DNA of 64,000 bases from Nocardia xishanensis NBRC 101358 (lineage in GTDB: Bacteria > Actinomycetota > Actinomycetes > Mycobacteriales > Mycobacteriaceae), in assembly GCF_001613365.1 (NCBI RefSeq), contig NZ_BDCF01000046.1, positions 1-64,000 of the forward strand. The letters run 5' to 3'. Below are positions 16,074 to 24,890 of the stretch, piece after piece. Below the pieces are notes generated by a model, which saw only the letters and a program-made list of their open reading frames with translations, did not search any database and was not told where the DNA came from. The position numbers and the translations under genes are program-made. Position 1 is the first letter of the stretch. Each line of letters begins with the position of its first letter.

Positions 16074-19022
16074 TCAGTCGCCGAACAGGTCGCCTGCCTC
16101 GGCCTCGGTGAGCACCTCGTAGTTCTCGGTCTCCCGGTCGTACCGCCAGGTGAGCGGCCCCGGCTGCGGTCGTCCGGCCGCTTGCACAGCGCGGGTGGAC
16201 GGGCGGTAGCTGGCGCTGCGCGGGATCTCGTCGACCACATACACCAGGTCAGGACGCTGATCGGGATCGAGGGCCCGCACCGCCTCGGTGACGTCCTTCG
16301 GCTCCAGGGTGAAGCCATTGCGCACCGACACCGCCGCCGCCGCGAGGCAATGAGCGCCGACCGGCAGACCGTAGGCGACCTCCATGTCGACCGCGGTGAT
16401 GTCGTTGAGCACGTCCACGATCGGCTGGCCGAACACCGGGCCGCGCGCCGTGCGGATCACCGTGTCCTTGCGGTCGACCAGCCAGAAGTCGCCGTCGCTG
16501 TCGCGGCGGAACAAATTCTCGGTCGGCATCCACGAGTCTCCCGCGCCGAACACGCCACGCAGGCCGCCCGCGGAGATGTCGAGGCCCTCCGAGGCCTTGC
16601 CGATCAGCAGGCCGACCTCGTTGTCCGCGCAGCGGCGGGCGAAACCGGACTCGTCGAGCAGGATGCGATTACCGATCGGGTCGTAGGCCACCAGTTCGAC
16701 TTTGGCGGTGCCGGGGACCGGGCGGCCCTTGCAGCCCGCCTTGGCGCCGGTCACGTTGGCCAGCACCACGTCGCCCTCGATGGAGGCGTAGAATTCGAGC
16801 ACCCGGGCGGGCTCGAACTGTTCTGTGGTGCGCCGCCACAACCCGGCGGGCATGCCGGAGCCGATGAACAGCCGGATCGGATGCCGATGCCCGGCCGGGA
16901 ACACGCCCGCGTCGAGGATGTCGCGCAGCATCGTCCAGGTGTAGGTCACCACCGTGACGCCGTAGCGGTGCACCTCCTCGGCGAACTGGGCCGGGTCGAG
17001 CGATCTCGCCAGCGCGATGCGGCTGCCGCCCGCGATGGCGCCGCCGAGGCTGACCAGCAAACCCGACGAGTGGTGCAGCGGCGCAAGGCAATACACGGTG
17101 TCCTTGCGGTCGAGGTCGGCGCTGGTCGCGGTGCCGAAGGCGGACAGCGCCCAGCGGTGGTTGGTGATGTACTTGGTCTCCAGCCGATCGCCGGTGCCGG
17201 TCACCAGCACGAAGGCGAGCTCGCGGGCCAGCCCGGGATCCGGGCGGTACCAGGCGGGCATCCGCACCTGGGTGGGATCGATCTGCTCGAGGTCGATCAC
17301 GTTGTCGCTGACCGGGATGTCCAGTCCGCGGGCGTCGCCGCCACCGAGCACGAGCACCCGCGCGCCGGTCGCCGCCGCGCCGCGGAGGTTCTCCGGATCG
17401 GTGATCACCGTCTCGGCGCCGGTCAGTTCCATGGCCTTGCCCAGCTCGCTGCCCGGCGCGAGCAGCACGGCCACCGCGCCGAGACGCGACAGCGCCGCCA
17501 CCGTCACCAGGGCGCTCGGACGGGTCTCCATCACCACGCCGACCCTGGTCGCGGGCCGGATGCCGACCGAGATCAGGCCGCGCACCACGTTGTCGATGCG
17601 GACGTGCACCGCGGCGTTGGTGTGCACGCGATCGTCGAAGAGGAAGCACTCGCGCAGCGGCGCCCGCTTGGCCTGCTCGGCGAGCAGCTTGCCCAGCGAG
17701 ATGCGGGTGTTGGACTGGATCATGCCCAGCCGGGTCAGCCTCGGCAGCGCCCGCGCCGCTTCGCCCGCGAGCTCGATCGAACCGCGCACGGTGTTCTCCG
17801 CGATGCCTTCCAGCGCCTTGCCCATTCCCGCGCCCGCCTCGGCCAGCGTCCCCGCGGTGTGCACCACCCTGGTGGCCGCCGAGCGCGGCCGGTTGCTCGG
17901 CACGTGCTCGGTCATCCGGAAGATCTCCGCGGGCAGCGGCCTGCCGCCGTCCATCCACTCCACCCACTGCCGCACCAGCGGCCAGGTGTGTTTGGTGGCC
18001 ATGCTGCCCGCCACCAGACCGAAGTGGCCGGCGACCAGGCTGGCCTCGAACACTTCCGCGTTCGGCGCCGCGCGCACGATGCCGCGCACCGCCGCGGGCT
18101 GGCCGATGTCGTCCACCTCGCCGAGGAAGGCGAGGATGGGGCACTTCAGCTCGGCCAGCGAGATCGGCTGATCGCGGATCACGAAGCCGCCGAGCATCAT
18201 CCGGTTGTGCGCCACGAACTGCTTGAGCAGATCGGCGGCCGCGGGGCCCGCGTAGGCGACCCAGCCGTCGCTGTTCAGGAAGCGGCGCTGACGCTCCTTG
18301 GGCAGCAACGCCTCGCGGTCGTGCAGCTGGCGCAGGAAATCGATCCTGGACTTCGCGGTCTTGACCGGGTCGAGCATCTGGAAGCCGAGACGCACCATGG
18401 AGTCGGTGATGGGCAGCCGGGTGACCACGTGGTCGGCCAGGAAGTCGGCCACATCCGAGACCAGACCGTACGGCAGGCCGAACGGCATGCCCGCGACGAT
18501 GTCGACCGGGCTGCCGAAGGTCACGATGCTCGCCACGCCCTTGCCGTAGCGGTAGGCGGTGGTCTGGTAGGCGAACATGCCGCCCTGTGAGTAGCCCATC
18601 AGGTGCACGTCGGCGCCGGTCGCCTCGCACACCGTGTCGATGGCGCTGCTCACCGCGAGGACATGGTCGGCGAGATCGCGCTCCCAGCCGCCCTCCTCGA
18701 CCGCCGGGGAACCGAAATCGACCACCCAGCAATCGATTCCGCCGCGATGCAGGATGCCGACCGCACCGCCTTCCGCGTTCACGTCCCAGATGTCGGCGTT
18801 GACCATGAGCGGCGGCACCAGCACCGCGACGGGACGGCCCGGCGTCGCGTCGTCGGGGAAGTAATGCCGCAGGCGGTACATCCTGCGACGCTCGACCACC
18901 TCGAAGGGCGACGACTCGACATCATGGGTGAGACCGCCGAAGCGGATCACCTCCAGGCCGTTCTGCGCGGTCGCCACCAACCGCTGCACCGAACCCACCA
19001 ATTCCTTACCGAAGTTCACCAT
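16074..19022 (-). CDS. alpha/beta hydrolase (PHA synthase-like)-AMP-binding fusion
   Basis: 982 residues, two enzymes in one chain, equivalent to M. tuberculosis Rv1683. Residues about 1-360 form a PHA-synthase/lipase-type alpha/beta hydrolase with nucleophile motif GYSQGG, an aspartate in FLGEVDDIG and a histidine in VAGHFGLV. Residues about 450-982 form an ANL-superfamily acyl-CoA/acyl-AMP synthetase domain with AWSP-like and YASIEGD segments and the GDSW/DFWLVDRKDT motif; the usual P-loop STGTTG is replaced by LVTGTGDR, so full adenylation activity is uncertain. ATG 19022 follows AGGAG. Probable role in lipid storage or fatty acid handling (inference from Rv1683). Confidence 0.9.
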   Translation of the reverse strand: MVNFGKELVGSVQRLVATAQNGLEVIRFGGLTHDVESSPFEVVERRRMYRLRHYFPDDATPGRPVAVLVPPLMVNADIWDVNAEGGAVGILHRGGIDCWVVDFGSPAVEEGGWERDLADHVLAVSSAIDTVCEATGADVHLMGYSQGGMFAYQTTAYRYGKGVASIVTFGSPVDIVAGMPFGLPYGLVSDVADFLADHVVTRLPITDSMVRLGFQMLDPVKTAKSRIDFLRQLHDREALLPKERQRRFLNSDGWVAYAGPAAADLLKQFVAHNRMMLGGFVIRDQPISLAELKCPILAFLGEVDDIGQPAAVRGIVRAAPNAEVFEASLVAGHFGLVAGSMATKHTWPLVRQWVEWMDGGRPLPAEIFRMTEHVPSNRPRSAATRVVHTAGTLAEAGAGMGKALEGIAENTVRGSIELAGEAARALPRLTRLGMIQSNTRISLGKLLAEQAKRAPLRECFLFDDRVHTNAAVHVRIDNVVRGLISVGIRPATRVGVVMETRPSALVTVAALSRLGAVAVLLAPGSELGKAMELTGAETVITDPENLRGAAATGARVLVLGGGDARGLDIPVSDNVIDLEQIDPTQVRMPAWYRPDPGLARELAFVLVTGTGDRLETKYITNHRWALSAFGTATSADLDRKDTVYCLAPLHHSSGLLVSLGGAIAGGSRIALARSLDPAQFAEEVHRYGVTVVTYTWTMLRDILDAGVFPAGHRHPIRLFIGSGMPAGLWRRTTEQFEPARVLEFYASIEGDVVLANVTGAKAGCKGRPVPGTAKVELVAYDPIGNRILLDESGFARRCADNEVGLLIGKASEGLDISAGGLRGVFGAGDSWMPTENLFRRDSDGDFWLVDRKDTVIRTARGPVFGQPIVDVLNDITAVDMEVAYGLPVGAHCLAAAAVSVRNGFTLEPKDVTEAVRALDPDQRPDLVYVVDEIPRSASYRPSTRAVQAAGRPQPGPLTWRYDRETENYEVLTEAEAGDLFGD

Positions 19023-19112
19023 CGCTCCTGGCCCTACCCTGCAATGTGCCACACGACCTCCGCGCGCCGGCTCGGCGCGAAGAGACACCCTTCCGGCCCC
19101 CGAGAAGCATGC

Positions 19113-19130
19113 CGTCTATGCGTATAGACG
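19113..19130. promoter_or_regulatory. 18-bp palindrome upstream of the fusion gene
   Basis: CGTCTAT-GCGT-ATAGACG, perfect 7-base arms around a 4-base centre, about 90 bp upstream of the fusion gene start. Looks like a repressor operator; no regulator can be assigned. Confidence 0.5.
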
Positions 19131-19194
19131 AGCTTCCCACATCGGGCGTCCCCCATGTGCCCGCTGTGACAGGTTCCATGGCAGGTGAGCGCGG

Positions 19195-19980
19195 TCATCG
19201 GCCCATGACGTTGACATACATGCTCTCGAACGGGTCTGGACTGATACTGAGATCACCGCGGAACGGATAGTCCATGGCGGCGATCAGGAAGATCATCGCG
19301 CCGAGGAAGAAGGCGAACAGTCCGCCCAGTAGCAGGTGCGCGTCGCGGTTCAGGCTGAACATGCACAGCAGCACCACGTTGATCGCGCCGCCGACCAGGA
19401 TGACCCACCACAGCACGTCGGGCAGCCCGCCCGCAGTGGCGTTGATCCGGTGCCTGCGATCGGAGTCGAAGCGCGCGAACTGTTCGATGGTGGCGGCGTG
19501 CACGATCTCCTGCGCGGTGGTCTTCGGCTCGAAGGCGAGCAGGTTCACCTGGAACCGGGTCACCAGCGCCGTGCCGCCCATCGGCTCACGACCCTCGCGC
19601 AGCGCGGGCCAGGCCTCGGTGAGCACATTGTCGGCGTAGTCGACCAGATCCTTCTGGAGCAGGCTGCGCTGCGGTTCGGGATAGGCGCTCACCTCGCGGT
19701 ACAGCGTGCCGAGCGAGGCGGCCTCGTCGGCGACCAGGCTCTGCGCCGTGTCATAGGACTCGTATGTGGCGGCCGCGATCAGGCCCAGTAGCAGTCCATA
19801 GAAGACGCCGCCGACAGTGAGCACCATCGTGACGGTGTCGTTCTTGCCCGGCTCGGGCCTGAAGACCCGGAATACACAACTTCGCGACAGCAGGATGCCC
19901 GCGGCCGTCAACAGCACTGCGCTGCCGGTGATGATGAGGAAGTCCAGCCAGATAGGCAACCCGTAGACCCAGGTGAACAT
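19195..19980 (-). CDS. DUF4239 (bestrophin-like) membrane protein
   Basis: 261 residues with helices at the N-terminus (LDFLIITGSAVLLTAAGILL), around residue 55 (MVLTVGGVFYGLLLGLIAAA), near 195 (WWVILVGGAINVVLLCMF) and near 225 (LLLGGLFAFFLGAMIFLIAA). The soluble loop after helix 2 carries VADEAASLGTLYR, a hallmark of the DUF4239 family, sometimes called bestrophin-like. Function unknown; channel activity is only suggested. The ATG at 19980 begins a good first helix. It is upstream of the fusion gene on the same strand, with a palindrome between them. Confidence 0.85.
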   Translation of the reverse strand: MFTWVYGLPIWLDFLIITGSAVLLTAAGILLSRSCVFRVFRPEPGKNDTVTMVLTVGGVFYGLLLGLIAAATYESYDTAQSLVADEAASLGTLYREVSAYPEPQRSLLQKDLVDYADNVLTEAWPALREGREPMGGTALVTRFQVNLLAFEPKTTAQEIVHAATIEQFARFDSDRRHRINATAGGLPDVLWWVILVGGAINVVLLCMFSLNRDAHLLLGGLFAFFLGAMIFLIAAMDYPFRGDLSISPDPFESMYVNVMGR

Positions 19981-20288
19981 GGGACACCAAGATAGCCAGG
20001 CACCGGCGAAAGTTCGGCGAATCCGCGATTGATCCCAGGACGTTACCTGCCGTTATCTGGATCGAACGCATGTCGTGACCATCCGAATCGGATCGTGACC
20101 GTTCTGCGAATTCTGCTGCGGCGCAACACTTCCGCCACATAGCATCGATGCCGTCTGGAACGCACTGTCGCGTAACACTTTCCAGCCGATCTACTCGTTT
20201 TCTCGCGGGCCTTTCCGGTCTGTCGATCTGCCGTGCCCAAGAAACACCATCGATCTGTCCCGGTGACCCCTCGAGGTGAGGACCACGC
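19981..20288 (+). promoter_or_regulatory. control region of the encapsulin operon
   Basis: 308 bp between the divergent DUF4239 and encapsulin genes. It holds a perfect inverted repeat ATCCG-AAT-CGGAT at 20081-20093 flanked by two GTGACC direct repeats (20075-20080 and 20095-20100). The ribosome-binding site GAGGTGAGG lies at 20271-20279. I could not identify a convincing -35/-10 pair. Confidence 0.45.
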
Positions 20289-21695
20289 ATGACCATAGAA
20301 ATGCCAGTCCAAACGGAAACCAACGGCCGCAAGAGCCTGAGCACGGGCGCCGCCCACCAGTTGGCCCACACCACCAAATCCGAACCGCAGATGCAGGGCA
20401 TCAGCTCCCGCTGGCTCACCCGAACGCTGCCCTGGGTACAGGTCAACGGCGGTATCTACCGGGTGAACCGGCGCCTGTCGCACACCGTCGGCAACGGTGA
20501 GGTCGAATTCATCATCGACGGCGGCCATGCCAGGGTGATTCCGCTGGAGCTGCAAGAACTTCCGCCACTGCACGGATTCGACGACGAGGAAACGCTGGCC
20601 GTTCTCGCGCAGCGCTTCGAACAGCGCGATCTAGAACCAGGAACTGTCGTAGCGGAATTCGGCAATCCGATGAATCAGGTCATCCTGATCGTGCACGGCA
20701 AGCTGGCCAAGATCGGCGCGGGAGAGTTCGGTGAGCAAACCAAGGTCGGCATGCTCGGCGCCGGCGATTATTTCGGCTCGGAAACCCTCACCGATTCCTC
20801 CGTTATCTGGCCGGTGACCGTCAAGACGGTCACCAAGACAACCATTCTGGTACTTCCCCGGCAAACCCTCGACGAAATGGTCGAGAACGCACCCGCTTTG
20901 CGCGAGCAACTCGAACGCGTGGCCGCCGCGCCCGCTCGTCGGCAGAATTCCAAGGGCGAGGCCGACATCGAGATCTCCTCGGGTCATTCCGGCGAGCCGC
21001 TGCTGCAAGGCACCTTCGTCGACTACGACGCCAGCCCACGGGAATACGAGCTCAGCCTCGCGCAGAGCGTGCTGCGGGTGCATTCCCGCGTCGCCGATCT
21101 GTTCAACGACCCGATGAATCAGGTCGAGCAGCAGTTGCGCCTGACCATCGAGGCGCTCTACGAACGCCGGGAACACGATCTGGTGAACAATCCCGATTTC
21201 GGGCTGCTGCACAACTGCGACCTCAAACAGCGCATCTACACCGAGTCCGGCCCGCCGTCCCCCGACGACATGGACGAGCTGCTGAGCATGCGACGCAGCA
21301 CGAAAATGTTTCTGGCGCATCCGAAAGCGATCGCCGCGTTCGGCCGCGAATGCACCAAGCGCGGGATCTACCCCGATCCGGTGGACATCGACGGACACCG
21401 GGTGCCGGCGTGGCGCGGGGTGCCGATCTACCCGTGCGGCAAGATCCCCGTCAGCGAGAACGGAACCACCTCGATTCTCGCCATGCGCCTCGGCGAGAAG
21501 GACCAGGGCGTGATCGGACTGCACCAGACCGGGATTCCGGACGAATTCGAGCCCAGTCTGAACGTGCGCTTCAAGGGCATCGACGACCAGTCGATCATCT
21601 CGTACCTGGTCAGCTGCTACTACTCGGCCGCCGTGCTGGTCCCGGACGCCCTCGGGGTGCTCGACAATGTCCTGGTCGCCCGGCAGGCGGACTAG
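20289..21695 (+). CDS. family 2B encapsulin shell protein
   Basis: 468-residue HK97-fold shell protein that self-assembles into a protein nanocompartment. Seen: a disordered-looking N-terminal 45 residues, N-arm/E-loop segments (SSRWLTRTLPWVQVNGGIYRVN), an inserted cyclic-nucleotide-binding-like domain at about residues 105-205 (LEPGTVVAEFG, GAGDYFGSETL), then the P/A-domain half with MRRSTKMFLAHPKAI, VPAWRGVPIYPCGKIP, LGEKDQGVIGLHQTG and the ending YYSAAVLVPDALGVL. Presence of the insert defines family 2B. The canonical arginine of the phosphate-binding cassette is not apparent after FGSETL, so ligand binding is doubtful. It is first in a four-gene operon; the cyclase starts 16 bp downstream and is the expected cargo. 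Confidence 0.95.
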   Translation: MTIEMPVQTETNGRKSLSTGAAHQLAHTTKSEPQMQGISSRWLTRTLPWVQVNGGIYRVNRRLSHTVGNGEVEFIIDGGHARVIPLELQELPPLHGFDDEETLAVLAQRFEQRDLEPGTVVAEFGNPMNQVILIVHGKLAKIGAGEFGEQTKVGMLGAGDYFGSETLTDSSVIWPVTVKTVTKTTILVLPRQTLDEMVENAPALREQLERVAAAPARRQNSKGEADIEISSGHSGEPLLQGTFVDYDASPREYELSLAQSVLRVHSRVADLFNDPMNQVEQQLRLTIEALYERREHDLVNNPDFGLLHNCDLKQRIYTESGPPSPDDMDELLSMRRSTKMFLAHPKAIAAFGRECTKRGIYPDPVDIDGHRVPAWRGVPIYPCGKIPVSENGTTSILAMRLGEKDQGVIGLHQTGIPDEFEPSLNVRFKGIDDQSIISYLVSCYYSAAVLVPDALGVLDNVLVARQAD

Positions 21696-21710
21696 CCGGG
21701 GTGATGACCG

Positions 21711-23363
21711 ATGTCGGTGCTCTCCCGCGCCGCCGCGCCCGCCGCCACGCACGACCTCGCGGCCGACATCGCGGCGCTGCTCACGAACCCGGACAGCCCG
21801 GCGCCCGCCGATCTGTTCACCGAAGCGGCAGCGGAATCGCCCGCGCCGCCCGATGATTCGACTGCGTCGCGAGCGGCCGGCCCGATGCCGGTCCGTCTGC
21901 TCGGCCCGCGGGGTCTGGGGGCGACCGCGTTGCGGCTGCCCGCGCCGACCGATCACGACGCCCGGCCGACGACGCCGTACGTTGTGCCGGAGGCCGTCAC
22001 GCTCGGACCGTCGCAACCCGGCGCCGCTGCGGTAGCGGACGGCGTCGAAGATCCTCCGGCCGGACGGCCGGATGGGAACGTCGCGACCTCCGTCGGCCCG
22101 GCGCAGGGGGGCGGCCCGGCGGAGTCGCGACGCCCGCCGATTCCTTCCGGCCCCGCGGTGCCGGTCGCCGGGCGGATCAACGGTCACGTCGCCGCACCGG
22201 AGATCAACGGGCATGCCGCCGTCACCGAACCGGAGGCTGTGACGCGCTCGCCGCGCACCCGTTTTCCTTTGGGGCCAACCGGTTTGGGCACCGCGTCCAC
22301 GGCGGTACGGCCCGTCATGGAAGCACCGCCTGGCCCGTCCGGGCTCGGCACCGCCTCGACACAGATCGGCAGCGGCTCACGTATTCCGCCGCTGTATTGT
22401 CCGCCGCCGCTGCGCGACGATCCCGCGCTGGCGGAGGCGGTGAACGAGGGACTGCTGGCGTGGGCCGAGGACATCGGACTCTACGAAGGCAGGCTCGACG
22501 AACTACGCAAGGCCGACTTCGGACGGCTCCTCATGCTCGCCCACCCCGACTGTTCCGACGCCGATCGGCTACTTGCCGCGGCCAAATGCGCGGTCTCGGA
22601 ATGGTCGGTGGACGACTACTACTGTGAGCCGGACGCCGACGACCGCGCGCCGGACGGCACCCCGTCCAGTCCGGAAGCCGAGCTGGGTCCGCGGCTCGAA
22701 CTGTGCATGGCCGTCATGGATCCCGCACATCTGCCCACACGCTACGCCCCGCAGCTGGAACGGGCGTTGCAGGCCGATCCGATCCTGCGGGCCTTCCGCA
22801 CCTCGTTCGAGCACCTGGCCCGGTACGCCACCCCGGCGCAACTGGCCAGGCTGCGCACCGAGATCGGCGGCTGGTTCATCGCACTCGGCGCCGAGGCGGG
22901 CTGGCGAGGCGCGGGCCGGATGCCACCGGTCTGGGAATACCTCGCCAACCGCCAGCCGCACAGCTTCCTGCCGTGCATGGCGCCGATCGACACGCTCGGC
23001 GGTTACGAGGTTCCCGCGGCGGAATACAGCCACCCCGCCGTGCGGCGCGTCACGACCACCGCGGCGCTTGCCGCCCAGATGGTCAACGATCTGTACTCGA
23101 TGGCACGCGAAGACCTTTCCAACGGAAGGGAATTCAACCTCCCCACGGTGCTCGCCGCCGAAGATCGGTGTTCCCGCAGGGAGGCGGTGCTGCACACCGC
23201 CGCGGTCCACGACGAGCTCGTGCACCGTTTCGAACGCGAGGCCGCGCCGCTGGCCGCCGGCGGTTCGCCGGAATTGCGCCGCTTCCTCGTCGGCCTGTGG
23301 GCGTGGATGGGCGGAAATCGCGCCTGGCACGCCGACAGCCGTCGCTACAAAGACGCCCGATAG
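21711..23363 (+). CDS. 2-methylisoborneol synthase-like terpene cyclase with cargo leader
   Basis: 550-residue class I terpene cyclase expected to cyclise 2-methyl-GPP to 2-methylisoborneol. Residues 1-225 are Pro/Ala/Gly-rich and disordered-looking; residues 226-550 form the alpha-helical cyclase. Seen: PPLYCPPPLRDD at the domain start, metal motif DDYYCE (301-306), second metal motif NDLYSMARE (459-467, NSE type) and a C-terminal RRY (544-546). The leader holds three copies of G-P-x-G-L-G-(A/T) at residues 65, 188 and 208, which look like encapsulation signals for the shell encoded upstream. An INGHVA/INGHAA pair is at 156 and 165. 2-MIB synthases normally pair with the GPP methyltransferase found next. 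Confidence 0.93.
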   Translation: MSVLSRAAAPAATHDLAADIAALLTNPDSPAPADLFTEAAAESPAPPDDSTASRAAGPMPVRLLGPRGLGATALRLPAPTDHDARPTTPYVVPEAVTLGPSQPGAAAVADGVEDPPAGRPDGNVATSVGPAQGGGPAESRRPPIPSGPAVPVAGRINGHVAAPEINGHAAVTEPEAVTRSPRTRFPLGPTGLGTASTAVRPVMEAPPGPSGLGTASTQIGSGSRIPPLYCPPPLRDDPALAEAVNEGLLAWAEDIGLYEGRLDELRKADFGRLLMLAHPDCSDADRLLAAAKCAVSEWSVDDYYCEPDADDRAPDGTPSSPEAELGPRLELCMAVMDPAHLPTRYAPQLERALQADPILRAFRTSFEHLARYATPAQLARLRTEIGGWFIALGAEAGWRGAGRMPPVWEYLANRQPHSFLPCMAPIDTLGGYEVPAAEYSHPAVRRVTTTAALAAQMVNDLYSMAREDLSNGREFNLPTVLAAEDRCSRREAVLHTAAVHDELVHRFEREAAPLAAGGSPELRRFLVGLWAWMGGNRAWHADSRRYKDAR

Positions 23364-23393
23364 CGGTACCGCAACGAGAGAGGATGATCACGC

Positions 23394-24266
23394 ATGACCA
23401 TGCTCAACCCCAAGGCCGAGGCCGTGCTGCGCACCAACTATCAGAAATCCGTTGCGGCGTACTGGAACAACAACCCCAACGACGACCGGGTCAACACCGT
23501 ACTGGGCGAGGTCGACGGGCTCTACCACCACCACTACGGCATCGGCGAACCCGATCTCTCGGTGCTGGAAGGCCCCGAGAACACCCGTCAGGAACGGATC
23601 GTCGAGGAACTGCACCGGCTCGAGACCGCGCAGGCCGACCTGCTGCTCGACCACCTCGGCGACGTCCGCCCCGGCGACCGGCTGATGGACGGCGGATCCG
23701 GCCGCGGCGGCACCAGTTTCATGGCCAACCAGCGCTTCGGCTGCCAGGTGGACGGGGTGACCATCTCCGAGTACCAGGTCGGCTTCGCCAACGACCAGGC
23801 GCAGCACCGCGGCGTCGCGGACAAGGTGCGGTTCCATTTCCGCAACATGCTCGACACCGGCTTCGACAGCGGCGTGATGCGCGGGATCTGGACCAACGAG
23901 ACAACCATGTACGTCGACCTGTTCGAGCTGTTCCGCGAGTTCTCCCGATTGCTCGAGTCCGGCGGGCGCTACGTCTGCATCACCGGCTGCTCCAACGACG
24001 TGACCGGCGGGCGCTCGTCCTCGGTCAGCTGGATCGACGCGCACTACGGCTGCATGATCCATCCGCGTAGCGAGTACTTCCGTGCGATGGCCGAGAACGA
24101 CCTGGTTCCCATCGACGTGGTCGACCTCACGGCGGCCACCATCCCGTACTGGGAGCTGCGCACGAAATCCGAGCTCGCGACGGGTGTCGAGAAGCCGTTC
24201 CTCACCTCCTACCGGGAGGGCAGCTTCCAATACCTGCTCATCGCCGCCGATAAGGTGGGGAGGTGA
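23394..24266 (+). CDS. geranyl diphosphate 2-C-methyltransferase
   Basis: 290-residue SAM-dependent methyltransferase that adds a methyl to C2 of geranyl diphosphate, giving the C11 substrate of the cyclase. Seen: the N-terminal VAAYWNNNPNDDRVN and the GLYHHHYGIGEPD strip characteristic of this family, SAM motif I LMDGGSGRGGTSF near residue 100, and the C-terminal EGSFQYLLIAADK. No leader or tail resembling the cyclase's G-P-x-G-L-G repeats, so it probably works outside the shell (inference). RBS AGAGAGGATG; the 3' end overlaps the isomerase gene by GTGA. Confidence 0.95.
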   Translation: MTMLNPKAEAVLRTNYQKSVAAYWNNNPNDDRVNTVLGEVDGLYHHHYGIGEPDLSVLEGPENTRQERIVEELHRLETAQADLLLDHLGDVRPGDRLMDGGSGRGGTSFMANQRFGCQVDGVTISEYQVGFANDQAQHRGVADKVRFHFRNMLDTGFDSGVMRGIWTNETTMYVDLFELFREFSRLLESGGRYVCITGCSNDVTGGRSSSVSWIDAHYGCMIHPRSEYFRAMAENDLVPIDVVDLTAATIPYWELRTKSELATGVEKPFLTSYREGSFQYLLIAADKVGR

Positions 24267-24841
24267 CCGAGACCCTCGCCCAGCCGCTGACCGACCGCGA
24301 GGCACTGCCCGTCGAGCTCGTGGACGAGGCGGGCCGCGCGGTCGGCGCGTGCCCGGTCTCGGAGGCGCACCAGGCGCCAGGGCGACTCCATCGCGCGTTC
24401 TCCGTGCTGCTCTTCGACCAGGACGGCCGCGTCCTGCTCCAGCAGCGGGCCGCCGTGAAGACCCGCTTTCCCCTGCTGTGGGCCAACACCTGCTGCGGGC
24501 ATCCGGCGCCGGGTGAGCCGGTGCTGGCCGCGGCGGCGGTCCGGCTCGCCGAGGAGTTGGGGCTGGCGACCACGCTCACCGAGGTCGGCGTCTTCCGCTA
24601 CCAGGCGCAGGACAACGCCACCGGCCGCGTCGAGCACGAGTGGGATCACGTGATCGTCGGGACCCTCGACGCGGGAATACCGCGGCCGGATCCCGCCGAG
24701 GTGGCCGCGTACGTCTGGATTCGACCGGAGGAATTGCGCGACGCGCTGGCGGATGATCCGGCGAGTTACACGCCGTGGTTGGCGGATGTGCTGGAGATCG
24801 CCGACGCGGCACGTCACGCGGGGCGTGAGACCGCGCGCTGA
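24263..24841 (+). CDS. idi: isopentenyl-diphosphate delta-isomerase, type I
   Basis: 192-residue Nudix-fold enzyme that interconverts IPP and DMAPP, balancing the C5 units needed for GPP. Seen: the active-site cysteine in NTCCGHP, the Nudix-like AAVRLAEELGL, and the catalytic glutamate/metal segment VEHEWDHV. Length is usual for bacterial type I. It starts at GTG 24263 inside the methyltransferase stop codon (4-base overlap), showing co-translation with the 2-MIB genes, and ends just before a strong terminator. No encapsulation motif is visible. Confidence 0.95.
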   Translation: MTETLAQPLTDREALPVELVDEAGRAVGACPVSEAHQAPGRLHRAFSVLLFDQDGRVLLQQRAAVKTRFPLLWANTCCGHPAPGEPVLAAAAVRLAEELGLATTLTEVGVFRYQAQDNATGRVEHEWDHVIVGTLDAGIPRPDPAEVAAYVWIRPEELRDALADDPASYTPWLADVLEIADAARHAGRETAR

Positions 24842-24852
24842 TTTCCCGTTTT

Positions 24853-24890
24853 GCCCAGCCCGGTGATCTTGCGGGGCTGGGCCTTTCTTT
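24853..24890 (+). terminator. rho-independent terminator of the 2-MIB operon
   Basis: GCCCAGCCC / GGGCTGGGC perfect 9-bp stem, 12-base loop, followed by CTTTCTTT. It starts 12 bp after the isomerase stop and closes the operon. Confidence 0.9.
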
